A stretch of DNA of 13,344 nt. Source: CAYPLH01 sp964411505 (GTDB lineage Bacteria > Bacillota > Clostridia > CAYPLH01 > DUMO01). Of this stretch, positions 1-7,751 are shown piece by piece. The stretch's first letter is position 1. Every line of letters starts with the position of its first letter. The notes below the pieces were generated by a model. The model was not told the DNA's origin and made no database searches. It worked only from the letters and a program-made list of their open reading frames with translations. The stretch is taken from positions 1 to 13,344 of the forward strand of contig CAYPLH010000081.1 in NCBI GenBank assembly GCA_964411505.1, given 5' to 3'. A program made the translations under genes and the position numbers.

Positions 1-17
1 TCCCCTTTGCAATCCCC

Positions 18-49
18 ATTGTCTAGGAAAGTATACTTTCCTAGACAAT
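18..49. repeat. Perfect 32-bp palindrome
   Basis: Positions 18-33 (ATTGTCTAGGAAAGTA) are followed directly by their exact reverse complement. As RNA or single-stranded DNA this would fold into a 14-bp stem with a TATA loop. It lies beyond two other hairpins downstream of rplT, and no gene is visible on either side of it in the window. It could be a terminator for a gene to the left, an operator-like site, or a short dispersed repeat. No U-tract clearly marks it as a terminator. Confidence 0.6.
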
Positions 50-72
50 AAAATAAGCGGTTTATATAACAA

Positions 73-110
73 AGGGACCTCCATGATACATCTTAGTTGT
101 AGAGGCCCCT
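73..110 (-). terminator. Possible secondary terminator hairpin after rplT
   Basis: The arms are 73-81 (AGGGACCTC) and 102-110 (GAGGCCCCT). On the minus-strand RNA all nine positions pair, one as G-U; on the plus strand the same position is a mismatch, so the structure favours minus-strand RNA. The 20-nt loop is long, and the stem is followed on the minus strand only by TTTGTT. A further 11-bp stem with one bulge lies at 159-188, without a U-tract. This is a plausible backup terminator for the ribosomal-protein operon. Confidence 0.4.
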
Positions 111-196
111 CAATATTTTTCTAGTACCGCAGCGTTAACTTTAATTTTATACTGATGCAAATAACGCAATAAATATTTGCGGTTATTTCTGTTAGC

Positions 197-227
197 ATAA
201 AAAAGCTAGTGAATGATATTAGCTTTT
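197..227 (-). terminator. Intrinsic terminator of infC-rpmI-rplT
   Basis: On the minus strand, AAAAGCTA (227-220) and TAGCTTTT (208-201) form an 8-bp stem that runs directly into a T-run, starting a few bases after the rplT stop codon. The stem is AT-rich and short, so termination may be partial. Position, orientation and the T-run fit the end of the ribosomal operon. Confidence 0.55.
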
Positions 228-234
228 GTGCTAG

Positions 235-585
235 TTAAGCATTCTTAACCTGCTCAACAAGTTTTGCAAAAGCTTCCTGGTCATTGACAGCCATATCCGC
301 TAATATTTTTCTGTTAAGCGTTATACCGGATTTCTTAAGTGCATTCATAAATTTGCTGTAGGATAATCCATTCATTCTAGCAGCTGCATTTATTCTTGAA
401 ATCCAAAGGCTTCTAAAGTTTCTCTTCTTGGTCTTTCTATCTCTATATGCATACACCAGTGATTTCATAACAGCCTGATTAGCCATTTTATATAATTTGC
501 TTTTCGCTCCATAATAGCCTTTTGCAAGCTTTAAAACTTTTTTGCGTCTTTTACGGGTTGTAACCGCACCTTTTACTCTAGCCAA
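235..585 (-). CDS. rplT: 50S ribosomal protein L20
   Basis: L20 is a 23S rRNA-binding protein needed early in 50S assembly, and in Firmicutes it represses its own operon. The 116-residue product has the normal family length and the expected basic N-terminus (ARVKGAVTTRKRRKK), followed by the family's conserved helical core (LWISRINAAARMNGLSYS, then KFMNALKKSGI). The start codon is TTG, at 583-585. It is supported by a GAGGAGGG Shine-Dalgarno sequence just upstream, and the second residue onward matches L20 exactly, so no ATG is missing. The gene begins 18 bp after rpmI ends and is the last gene of the operon. Its product is the likely ligand of the leader upstream of infC. Confidence 0.98.
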   Translation of the reverse strand: MARVKGAVTTRKRRKKVLKLAKGYYGAKSKLYKMANQAVMKSLVYAYRDRKTKKRNFRSLWISRINAAARMNGLSYSKFMNALKKSGITLNRKILADMAVNDQEAFAKLVEQVKNA

Positions 586-603
586 TTCCTATTCCCTCCT
601 CGT

Positions 604-801
604 TTATTTATATGGAATCATTGCTTTTATTGTAGCTTCATTTGCAGAAGAAGCGTATTTTGTTCTTCTATGTTGTTTCTTTGCTTTTCTCGCTTTTGAA
701 ACAAGTCTGTGACTTCTGAAAGCATGACCCATTTTAACTCTGCCTGAAGCGGTCACTCTGAATCTTTTTTTAGAAGCACTGTGTGTTTTAATTTTTGGCA
801 T
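604..801 (-). CDS. rpmI: 50S ribosomal protein L35
   Basis: L35 is a small, very basic protein of the large ribosomal subunit. The 65-residue product begins MPKIKTHSASKKRF and ends KAMIPYK, which is the usual L35 form and length. A longer in-frame reading would start 14 codons upstream, but the ATG at 799-801 is preceded by an excellent AGGAGGAG ribosome-binding site (about 807-814) lying inside that extension, so the short form is chosen. It sits between infC and rplT in the classic order. A 227-bp spacer separates it from infC. Confidence 0.97.
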   Translation of the reverse strand: MPKIKTHSASKKRFRVTASGRVKMGHAFRSHRLVSKARKAKKQHRRTKYASSANEATIKAMIPYK

Positions 802-1028
802 AAAATCTCCTCCTATTTTAATAGAGCGTTTCTGTAAATTCATTAGACTTAAAATCCCACAAATTTTTAGTATGCTTCTCTCTTAGAAAGTCACTTTCCA
901 GACTTACTGGAGAAATCACAATATTACTTGCAGTATCCATACTCTAGTAATCTTAAGAAACAATTTAGTTATTAAACAGAACTTCTCTACACAAACTTTT
1001 TACGTAGATAAATTCATTATTATCATAT
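802..1028 (-). promoter_or_regulatory. Long untranslated spacer between infC and rpmI
   Basis: No open reading frame of note lies here, and rpmI is normally close to infC, so this 227-nt stretch is probably transcribed but untranslated. On the RNA it can form small hairpins: 5 bp between 986-990 and 1004-1008, and 5 bp between 897-901 and 907-911. It also holds an 11-base string, AGAAAGTCACT at 885-895, that recurs in the intergenic hairpin region near 8267. I see no convincing promoter or terminator. A second L20-binding or mRNA-processing site is a possibility, inferred only from position. Confidence 0.35.
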
Positions 1029-1547
1029 TTATTGTTTTGGACCTAAAATAATAAACATATTTCTTCCTTCAAGCCTTGGTGCTCTTTCTATGTTTGCAAT
1101 AGTGTCAACTGTTTTAGCAAATTTCAGTAGAACCTCTTGTCCAAGGGATGTGTGTTGCATTTCTCGTCCTCTAAACCTTATGCTGACCTTCACCTTATCT
1201 CCATCCTCAAGAAACCTTTGAGCATTTTTGACTTTAAAATTAAAGTCATGATCTTCAATTGTGGGAGTAACTTTCACTTCTTTAACCTTGATGATCTTTT
1301 GCTTTTTCTTTGATTCCTTTTCTTTTTTGGATTGTTCAAACATGTACTTACCATAGTCCATTATTTTGCATACAGGTGGCTTAGCATTTGGTGATATCTT
1401 AACCAAGTCAAGATTCTTTGAATATGCAATTTTTTGTGCTTCTTTAGCTGACATTATACCAAGCATTGCTCCATCGGCATCCACCAGCCTGACCTCTCTA
1501 TCCCTTATGTCCTCATTTACATTCAACTGATTTGTTGTGGTTCTAAT
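1029..1547 (-). CDS. infC: Translation initiation factor IF-3
   Basis: IF-3 binds the 30S subunit, blocks premature 50S joining and checks the start codon and initiator tRNA. The protein shows the N-domain signature REVRLVDADGAMLGIMS, a long Lys-rich linker helix (SKKKQKIIKVKEV), and the C-domain ending in IERAPRLEGRNMFIILGPK. An ATG- or TTG-based reading would begin at 1526, but no Shine-Dalgarno sequence fits that TTG. Seven codons upstream, ATT at 1545-1547 lies 7 bp after GGAGGTG, which gives a 172-residue protein starting (I)RTTNQLNVNED. An ATT start is typical of infC and lets IF-3 limit its own translation. Transcription comes through the leader and attenuator immediately upstream. Confidence 0.96.
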   Translation of the reverse strand: MRTTTNQLNVNEDIRDREVRLVDADGAMLGIMSAKEAQKIAYSKNLDLVKISPNAKPPVCKIMDYGKYMFEQSKKEKESKKKQKIIKVKEVKVTPTIEDHDFNFKVKNAQRFLEDGDKVKVSIRFRGREMQHTSLGQEVLLKFAKTVDTIANIERAPRLEGRNMFIILGPKQ

Positions 1548-1708
1548 AACAGAACACCTCCATAAAATTTATTCCAAACAAAATAAAAAAAGCGGATAAG
1601 AACCTATCCACTTATAACCATAGCTAAAGCACTGTTTTACTTTCACTATTAACCTTATCGGATATTTCCTAAAGGTGAGAAGCGGATACTTCTTCTTTGT
1701 TTTTTTAC
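1548..1708 (-). ncRNA. infC operon leader (L20-leader-type attenuator)
   Basis: This is the untranslated leader between the putative start site near 1708 and the infC start codon. It contains TATCCGCTT twice: early in the leader (1688-1680) and as the descending arm of the terminator (1598-1590). The ascending arm AAGTGGATA (1613-1605) can pair with either one, so the early copy can act as an anti-terminator. In Bacillus subtilis the same operon is controlled by L20 binding to its leader and promoting termination. The arrangement here fits that model, but L20 binding itself is inferred from gene order. A 67-codon reading frame starting at 1858 overlaps the promoter and leader and is not considered real. 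Confidence 0.7.
1583..1613 (-). terminator. Attenuator terminator in the infC leader
   Basis: On the minus strand AAGTGGATA, a 6-nt loop and TATCCGCTT form a 9-bp stem with one G-U pair, followed by a run of seven T and then ATTTTG. It lies upstream of the infC ribosome-binding site and after the promoter, so it must act conditionally. Confidence 0.85.
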
Positions 1709-1714
1709 AACTAT

Positions 1715-1744
1715 ATAGTAACAGACAAATATGTTTTTTGTCAA
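1715..1744 (-). promoter_or_regulatory. Sigma-A-type promoter for infC-rpmI-rplT
   Basis: Minus-strand -35 TTGACA (1744-1739) and -10 TACTAT (1720-1715) are separated by 18 bp. The -35 is a perfect consensus. Transcription would start near 1708, giving a leader of roughly 160 nt before the ATT start of infC. Confidence 0.75.
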
Positions 1745-1883
1745 GTATGTGTGCAAAATAAAATATCGTATATTAAAATTAAAAATGAAAAAGATACCTA
1801 TGAAGTGTTTTTTATATACATGATTAATACCCAAAAAGTATATTAATGGGATAATCAAATGGTCACAGTATTACCAATGATAC

Positions 1884-1912
1884 TTGGAATCTTAAAAAAT
1901 TGTGTGTATAAA
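1884..1912 (+). promoter_or_regulatory. Candidate promoter for the small plus-strand gene
   Basis: TTGGAA (1884-1889) and TATAAA (1907-1912) are spaced by 17 bp and lie 29 bp before the ATG at 1942. This fits a vegetative-type promoter with a short leader. I did not find a better match to sporulation sigma-factor consensus, although the protein family is linked to spores. It is divergent from the infC promoter. Confidence 0.5.
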
Positions 1913-1941
1913 GTTAAAAATATTTTTTAGTGGAGGATAAT

Positions 1942-2109
1942 ATGTCACAGAACAGATACAAAAAAAAGTATGTCGGAATACCCATTGAAAATCATGATAC
2001 TGCAGCATTAGCAAATATTAACAAGAATAAACCAGTTTCAAAAGTTAATATCCCTGATGAAGTACAAATTATTAATGCAAAAGAATATGTAGATGAAAAC
2101 CAAAAGTAA
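1942..2109 (+). CDS. Small DUF3787-type protein (possible spore surface protein)
   Basis: This 55-residue protein begins MSQNRYKKKYVGIPIENHDT and ends with AKEYVDENQK. The ATG follows GGAGG with good spacing, a plausible promoter lies upstream, and a strong terminator follows the stop, so it is a complete short gene. The basic N-terminus, the PIENHDTAALANI core, the KPVSKVNIP middle and the KEYVDENQK tail match my memory of the small clostridial DUF3787 family, one member of which is annotated in Clostridioides difficile as a spore surface protein. It has no signal peptide, membrane segment or cysteines. The function is unknown; the family assignment is from recall. It is one of only two things on the plus strand, with its promoter. 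Confidence 0.75.
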   Translation: MSQNRYKKKYVGIPIENHDTAALANINKNKPVSKVNIPDEVQIINAKEYVDENQK

Positions 2110-2122
2110 AAAGTGATGAATC

Positions 2123-2157
2123 AAAGGGAAGGCTCAATATCAAAGCCTTCCCTTTTG
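2123..2157. terminator. Shared hairpin terminator between convergent genes
   Basis: AAAGGGAAGGCT (2123-2134) and its perfect complement (2144-2155) form a 12-bp stem with a 9-nt loop. It lies 13 bp after the small plus-strand gene and 4 bp beyond the PFOR stop. It is followed by TTTTGTT on the plus strand and starts from a matching AAA on the other side, so it can serve both converging transcripts, more strongly the plus-strand one. Confidence 0.85.
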
Positions 2158-2161
2158 TTAG

Positions 2162-5100
2162 CTAAAACAATCCATGCTCAGCTAAATGTTTATATCTTCT
2201 ATATCTCTCATTTGCGTGCTGCTCTGCAAGATCAAACATTTCTCCGGCAATATCAGGGAATACATTCATAAGCTGTGAATAACGTACCTCTCCATGGATA
2301 AAGTCCTTAAAATTACTTTTAGGTTCTTTTGAGTCAAGCACAAACGGATTCTTCCCTTGCTTCCCAAGATCCGGGTTATATCTGTAAAGATGCCAGTACC
2401 CGGCTTCAACTGCTCTTTGCTCTTCCATTATACTTGTTCCCATACCAGTTTTTATTCCGTGGCTTACACATGGTGAATATGCAATAATAAGCGATGGACC
2501 TTTATATTTCTCCGCCTCGTGAATAGCTTTTATGGTGTGGTTCATGTCTGCTCCCATAGCTATCTGGGTCACATAAACATACCCATAACTCATAGCCATA
2601 AGTCCTAAATCTTTTTTCTTTAACTTTTTCCCGGCTGCTGCCAGTTTAGCAACAGCAGCTGTTTGTGTAGCTTTTGAACACTGCCCTCCAGTGTTTGAAT
2701 ACACTTCTGTGTCCATAACAAAAATATTTATATCATCTCCCATTGCCAGGACATGATCAAGTCCTCCAAAATCTATGTCATATGACCAGCCGTCACCACC
2801 GATAGCCCAAAATGATCTCTTTATAAGATAATCTTTCCTGCTCATAATTTCTTCGATAAGCTGATTACCCTTATAGTTATAGCCTTTAAATGCTTCAAGT
2901 ACCTTTTTTGTAGCATTTTTTGATGCTTCTCCATCATTCATGGAATCAAGCCAATCATTAAAAGCATCTTTAATTTGCGGCTCAATAGACGACTTAACTG
3001 CCTCCTCTATCAACTGGGCAAGCTTCTCTCTTATCTGCTTTACTCCTAGGTACATTCCATAGCCAAATTCTGCAGCGTCCTCAAATAATGGATTTATCCA
3101 TGCAGGACCCTTGCCTTGTGCATTAGTAGAGTAGGCTATCGAAGGAGCAGAAGCTCCCCATATAGAAGAACAACCTGTAGCATTGGAAATTACCATCCTA
3201 TCACCAAAAAGCTGCGTGAGAAGTTTTATATATGGCGTTTCTCCACATCCTGGGCACGCACCGTTAAATTCTAGCAAAGGTCTTACAAACTGACTGCCTT
3301 TTAATGTCTTTGTATCAATTATATTATCCTTCTCGGTGACAGTCATTGCAAACTCCCAGTTTTCTGACTCCAACTCTATTCCCTGCTCTGCCGGCTTCAT
3401 GATTAAAGCTTTTCCTTTTGCAGGACAGACATCAGCACAGTTGGCGCATCCGGTGCAATCCAGCGGAGAAACCTGAATGCGAAACTGTAGGTGTTCTAGT
3501 GCTTTACCTGTGGCCTTTTTCGTTTCAAAGGTATCCGGCTTTCGTTTCTCTTCTTCATCATCTAGAAGAAAAGGTCTTATTGTTGCATGAGGACAAACAT
3601 AAGAGCACCTGCCGCATTGTATACATTTATCAATTTGCCACTCCGGAAGCATTGGAGCTATGCCTCGCTTTTCAAAGGCAGTAGTGCCAAGTGGATATGT
3701 TCCATCCTCCATTCCTATGAATGCGCTTACAGGCAGAGAATCTCCCTCATTCCTTGCCATTATTCTTTGGATATTCTTCACAAAATCCGGTTCATCATTA
3801 ATAAGCGTCTCTTCTTCCTTAGCATCAGCCCATGAAACTGGTACTTCAACCTTGATAAGCGCTTCTATAGCTTTATCAACAGCTGCTTTGTTCATATTTA
3901 CAATATTCTGCCCCTTCCTACCATACATCTTCTCTATTGAATTCTTCAGATAATGCAGTGCGTCTTCAACCGGAATGACATTAGCCAGCTTAAAGAAGAC
4001 GGCTTGCATAACCATGTTAATCCTATTACCAAGTCCGACCTCAGATGCGATTTTCATAGCATTGATAATATAAAATTTAATATCATTTTGTGCAATATAT
4101 CTTCTAATAGATGCAGGCAGTCTTTCTTCCAATTCATCAGCTTTCCAGGGGCACGCAAGAACAAAGGAACCACCTTTTTTAAGTCCTTGAAGGAGATCAT
4201 ACTGGTACACAAACGCTTTGTTATGGCATGCTATATAATCAGCACTATATACAAGATATGGCGATCTTAAAGGCTTGTGTCCAAACCTTAGATGTGAAAT
4301 TGTAGTACCTCCGGACTTCTTACTGTCATAAGAAAAATACGCCTGCACATGCAAGTTGGTATTATCCCCGATGATCTCAATAGCTGTCTTGTTCGCTCCA
4401 ACTGTACCATCTGAACCAAGCCCCCAAAACTTACAGCTAATAGTACCTTTTGGGGTTGTCTCAATAAATTTTTCTTCAGGCAGTGATGTATTAGTTACAT
4501 CATCTACTATTCCAATTGTAAAGCGGTCTTTAGGTTGATCCTTTTTAAGGTTGCTAAATACAGCCAGAATCTGTGATGGTCTTGTGTCCTTAGATGATAG
4601 CCCATATCTTCCTCCAACTATGATAGGAGCATTTTTGCTATTTTTAAAAGCCTTAACAATGTCCAGATACAGAGGTTCACCAGTTGCACCAGGCTCTTTA
4701 GTTCTGTCTAATACCGCTATCTTCCTCACGGATTTAGGAATAGCATTCAAAAAGTGTGTTTCAGAAAACGGTCTGTAAAGATGTACTCTTACTGTTCCGA
4801 CTTTCCCGCCTGTTGCATTCAAATAGTCTACCGTTTCGCATATGGTATCGCAGGCTGAACCCATGGCTATTATTACATATTCTGCATCTTTTGCTCCATA
4901 GTAATCAAATAGTTTGTATTTTCTCCCAGTGATTTCCCCTAAACTATTCATATACCCCTGGACGATGCTAGGTACTGCCTCATAAAAGAGGTTAACACTT
5001 TCTCGCTGCTGGAAGTAGATGTCCGGATTTTGGGTAGTCCCTCTTACCACCGGATGTTCGGGACTTAAAGCTCTGTTTCTAAACTCTTCTACGGCATTAT

Positions 5101-5686
5101 AGTCAACAAGCTTTTTAATATCCTCATACTCTACAACACCGATTTTCTGATATTCGTGAGAAGTTCTAAAACCATCAAAAAAGTGTATGAACGGTATTCT
5201 TGACTTAATTGCCGACAAATGCGCTATAATCCCCAGATCCATTGCTTCTTGAACATTGGATGAAGCCAACATTGCGACACCAGTCTGGCGGCATGCCATA
5301 ACATCCTGATGATCTCCGTATATAGACAATGCATGCGTAGCTATAGATCTTGCAGTAACGTGCAGGACACCTGGCAAAAGTTCTCCAGCCATCTTATAAA
5401 GGTTAGGAATCATAAGAAGAAGTCCCTGAGATGCCGTATATGTGGAAGACAATGCGCCCGACTGAAGTGAGCCTCTCATTGCAGCAGCAGCACCTGCCTC
5501 CGATTGCATCTCAATCACTTTTACCTGTTGGTCAAATATGTTTTTCATTCCATGTGCTGACCACTCATCAACACCTTCAGCCATTGGCGTTGACGGCGTT
5601 ATTGGAAAAATTGCTGCCACCTCTGTAAATGCATAAGATGCATAAGCGGCAGCTTGATTCCCATCCATAGTCTTTAATTTCTGCAT
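2162..5686 (-). CDS. nifJ: Pyruvate:ferredoxin (flavodoxin) oxidoreductase
   Basis: This enzyme converts pyruvate and CoA to acetyl-CoA and CO2 while reducing ferredoxin, the central step of clostridial fermentation, in the cytoplasm. The 1174-residue single chain has the full domain order: pyruvate-binding N-domain (FPITPSTPMAEGVDEW at 27-42), the central domains, a two-cluster ferredoxin domain (CIQCGRCSYVCP at 688-699 and CTGCANCADVCP at 744-755), and the thiamine diphosphate domain (GDGWSYDIDFGGLDH at 964-978). Proximal-cluster cysteines are visible at 811, 814, 839 and 1073, so all three [4Fe-4S] sites look intact. The ATG at 5684-5686 follows AAGGAGA by 6 bp. The 162-bp upstream region carries no promoter I can defend. 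nifJ is a conventional symbol; por would be equally valid. Confidence 0.97.
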   Translation of the reverse strand: MQKLKTMDGNQAAAYASYAFTEVAAIFPITPSTPMAEGVDEWSAHGMKNIFDQQVKVIEMQSEAGAAAAMRGSLQSGALSSTYTASQGLLLMIPNLYKMAGELLPGVLHVTARSIATHALSIYGDHQDVMACRQTGVAMLASSNVQEAMDLGIIAHLSAIKSRIPFIHFFDGFRTSHEYQKIGVVEYEDIKKLVDYNAVEEFRNRALSPEHPVVRGTTQNPDIYFQQRESVNLFYEAVPSIVQGYMNSLGEITGRKYKLFDYYGAKDAEYVIIAMGSACDTICETVDYLNATGGKVGTVRVHLYRPFSETHFLNAIPKSVRKIAVLDRTKEPGATGEPLYLDIVKAFKNSKNAPIIVGGRYGLSSKDTRPSQILAVFSNLKKDQPKDRFTIGIVDDVTNTSLPEEKFIETTPKGTISCKFWGLGSDGTVGANKTAIEIIGDNTNLHVQAYFSYDSKKSGGTTISHLRFGHKPLRSPYLVYSADYIACHNKAFVYQYDLLQGLKKGGSFVLACPWKADELEERLPASIRRYIAQNDIKFYIINAMKIASEVGLGNRINMVMQAVFFKLANVIPVEDALHYLKNSIEKMYGRKGQNIVNMNKAAVDKAIEALIKVEVPVSWADAKEEETLINDEPDFVKNIQRIMARNEGDSLPVSAFIGMEDGTYPLGTTAFEKRGIAPMLPEWQIDKCIQCGRCSYVCPHATIRPFLLDDEEEKRKPDTFETKKATGKALEHLQFRIQVSPLDCTGCANCADVCPAKGKALIMKPAEQGIELESENWEFAMTVTEKDNIIDTKTLKGSQFVRPLLEFNGACPGCGETPYIKLLTQLFGDRMVISNATGCSSIWGASAPSIAYSTNAQGKGPAWINPLFEDAAEFGYGMYLGVKQIREKLAQLIEEAVKSSIEPQIKDAFNDWLDSMNDGEASKNATKKVLEAFKGYNYKGNQLIEEIMSRKDYLIKRSFWAIGGDGWSYDIDFGGLDHVLAMGDDINIFVMDTEVYSNTGGQCSKATQTAAVAKLAAAGKKLKKKDLGLMAMSYGYVYVTQIAMGADMNHTIKAIHEAEKYKGPSLIIAYSPCVSHGIKTGMGTSIMEEQRAVEAGYWHLYRYNPDLGKQGKNPFVLDSKEPKSNFKDFIHGEVRYSQLMNVFPDIAGEMFDLAEQHANERYRRYKHLAEHGLF

Positions 5687-5848
5687 ATGAATTCTCCTTC
5701 ACATAAACAATGTCATTTCTAAAACTACTGTTTAGTGTTCCACTTATAATGACATAAATGCAAGAAAAACTCTACGTGAAATTATTGATTTTAAACTCTG
5801 ACAACAAGAAAAGGTTTCTTTTACAAGTCAGTAACTTTCTTGTGTAAT

Positions 5849-7702
5849 CTAATATCTTAATTTGTAGCGAAGAAGTCTCATGCCATTTAAAATAACAACT
5901 AGTATACTACCTTCATGAACCAACATACCTATTGACATGTTCATCCATTCACTGAAGAATACGCTAGCAAGCAGGACTATTACAACTCCAACTGCGATAA
6001 CAATATTTTGACGCATATTCCTAGCTGTTGCTTTTGTTAAACCTAACGCATGAGGCAAGCGGCTAAAATCTGAATTCATTAAGACAACGTCCGAAGTTTC
6101 AATTGCTACGTCTGTACCGCTTCCCATAGCGATTCCTATTTGTGCCAGTGCCAGCGAAGGACTATCATTTACCCCATCTCCAACGAATGCGACAATTTGT
6201 CCTTTCTTTATTAACTCTTCAATATATCTAGATTTATCTTCGGGCAGCATATGTCCATGGGCTTGTGTCAACCCTAGTTCACGTGCTACTAAATCAACTG
6301 TTCCCTGGTTGTCTCCAGAAAGCACCACTAGGTCTTTAACACCTAATTTCTTTAGCTTTTGAAGATCTTCTTTTACTCCTTTGCGAATTTGGTCACGAAT
6401 GCCCATTAGTGCTTTTAATTCACCATCAACTGATGTAAGCACAAGTGAGTTTCCAGCTTTCTCAAACCTGTCAATATCCGCTCGCATCTTTTCATTTAAA
6501 CGAACATTTTCTCGCTCCATCAGCGCGACATTGCCTACAGCAATTCTATGTCCATCTACTTGAGCAACAATTCCGCCACCTTTTACTACATCTGTTTTTT
6601 CTACTGGATAAATTTTGGTACCTCCGATATATTCTACAACTGCTTTTGCGAGTGGATGGTCAGATTCATTTTCAACACTTGCAAGGTAACCCAATACTTC
6701 ATCTGCGTTTTCTGCATATATTTCCTTGTCGGCTACTTTAGGATTTCCTATTGTTAACGTGCCGGTTTTGTCAAACACTATTGTGTCAACTCTACTAAAA
6801 TCGTTAATAACTTCACTGCCTTTCAAAAGAACACCATGTCGTGCACCATTACCAATACCTGCAACGTTTGAAACAGGTACACCTATAACCAATGCTCCCG
6901 GGCATCCCAGTACTAAAATTGTAATTGCAAGTTCAATATTTCGAGAAAACAACCATACAATAATAGAGAGAATTAGGACAGCAGGAGTATAATATTTTGA
7001 GAATCTATCAATAAAGCGCTCAGCTTCTGATTTTGAATCCTGTGCTTCTTCAACCAACTCAATAATTTTGCCAAAAGTAGTATCTTCACCTACACGATCA
7101 GCAACTATTTGGATAGTTCCATTTTCTAAAATTGTTCCAGCGTACACTTGGGAATCCTTCTCTTTACCTACCGGAACGGATTCGCCGGTAATACTTGCTT
7201 CATTAATATGGCCTTCTCCTGTTAAAACTGTACCATCAACGGGCACTTTTGCACCTGTTTTAACAAGTAAAATATCACCTACATCAACTTCATCTACTTC
7301 TACTTCTTCAAATTCACCATTTTCCATTTGTTTTAACGCGCTTTCGGGTGCCATTTCAGTTAATTCTTTAATTGCGGAACGTGTTTTATTTAATGTGCGT
7401 AGTTCGAGAAAGGAGCCAAATAAGAACAAGAATGTAACGATAGCTGATTCTTCAAGGTTCTTAATTAAAAATGCTCCGATTACTGCAATGGTAACTAAAA
7501 CATCAATGCTTACAACTTTTACTTTTAATGCCTGATACGCTTGAATTGCAATAGGTGCAACCCCTAAAATTGAAGCAATAGCCAAGGACCAAATAGCCAC
7601 AACTTCACTCTTAAAGCCCAGCTCACTGGTAAATCCAATAGCAATTAAAATTGCACTAACTAACATTATCTGATTTTTCTTACCTAATATAAATCTCTGC
7701 AT
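5849..7702 (-). CDS. P1B-type heavy-metal-transporting ATPase with CPG motif
   Basis: This is an inner-membrane metal pump, most likely an exporter. In the 617 residues I see an actuator TGES (172-175), the phosphorylation site DKTGT (311-315), the HP dipeptide in a SDHPLA context (348-352) and GDGVNDSP (508-515). Membrane segments appear near 11-30, 34-56, 64-80, 85-101, 239-253, 257-281, 567-583 and 588-610. The metal-site motif in the sixth segment is CPG (267-269), not CPC, CPH or SPC. The last segment carries HEGS (596-599), the type of motif seen in P1B-4 pumps for Co, Zn or Fe. There is no N-terminal heavy-metal-binding domain; the chain begins almost at the first helix. The start has a GGGAGGAGG site. 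It lies 49 bp after the short RIC gene, so the two probably form an operon. Fe(II) as substrate is inferred from context only. Confidence 0.9.
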   Translation of the reverse strand: MQRFILGKKNQIMLVSAILIAIGFTSELGFKSEVVAIWSLAIASILGVAPIAIQAYQALKVKVVSIDVLVTIAVIGAFLIKNLEESAIVTFLFLFGSFLELRTLNKTRSAIKELTEMAPESALKQMENGEFEEVEVDEVDVGDILLVKTGAKVPVDGTVLTGEGHINEASITGESVPVGKEKDSQVYAGTILENGTIQIVADRVGEDTTFGKIIELVEEAQDSKSEAERFIDRFSKYYTPAVLILSIIVWLFSRNIELAITILVLGCPGALVIGVPVSNVAGIGNGARHGVLLKGSEVINDFSRVDTIVFDKTGTLTIGNPKVADKEIYAENADEVLGYLASVENESDHPLAKAVVEYIGGTKIYPVEKTDVVKGGGIVAQVDGHRIAVGNVALMERENVRLNEKMRADIDRFEKAGNSLVLTSVDGELKALMGIRDQIRKGVKEDLQKLKKLGVKDLVVLSGDNQGTVDLVARELGLTQAHGHMLPEDKSRYIEELIKKGQIVAFVGDGVNDSPSLALAQIGIAMGSGTDVAIETSDVVLMNSDFSRLPHALGLTKATARNMRQNIVIAVGVVIVLLASVFFSEWMNMSIGMLVHEGSILVVILNGMRLLRYKLRY

Positions 7703-7751
7703 ATTAAGCCTCCTCCCTGTTGATTATATTTATCATTGTGCTGTTGTAGTC

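Noticed and set aside
604..843. 79-residue version of L35
   Set aside because: The extension contains the ribosome-binding site of the ATG at 801, and known L35 proteins begin MPKIKTH.
1655..1858. 67-codon minus-strand frame over the infC leader and promoter
   Set aside because: It overlaps a good promoter and the attenuator leader, has no ribosome-binding site and has an AT-driven, low-complexity hydrophobic composition.
3418..4778. Series of plus-strand frames opposite the PFOR gene
   Set aside because: They are antisense shadows of a strongly conserved gene, with no ribosome-binding sites and no recognisable domains.
5761..5848. Terminator between the metal ATPase and PFOR
   Set aside because: AAGAAA/TTTCTT pairs exist, but the stem is short and AT-only and there is no clear U-tract, so I do not call it.
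6381..7535. Plus-strand frames opposite the metal ATPase, up to 155 codons
   Set aside because: The sense strand carries all P-type ATPase motifs. The antisense frames have serine/threonine-rich translations typical of shadows.
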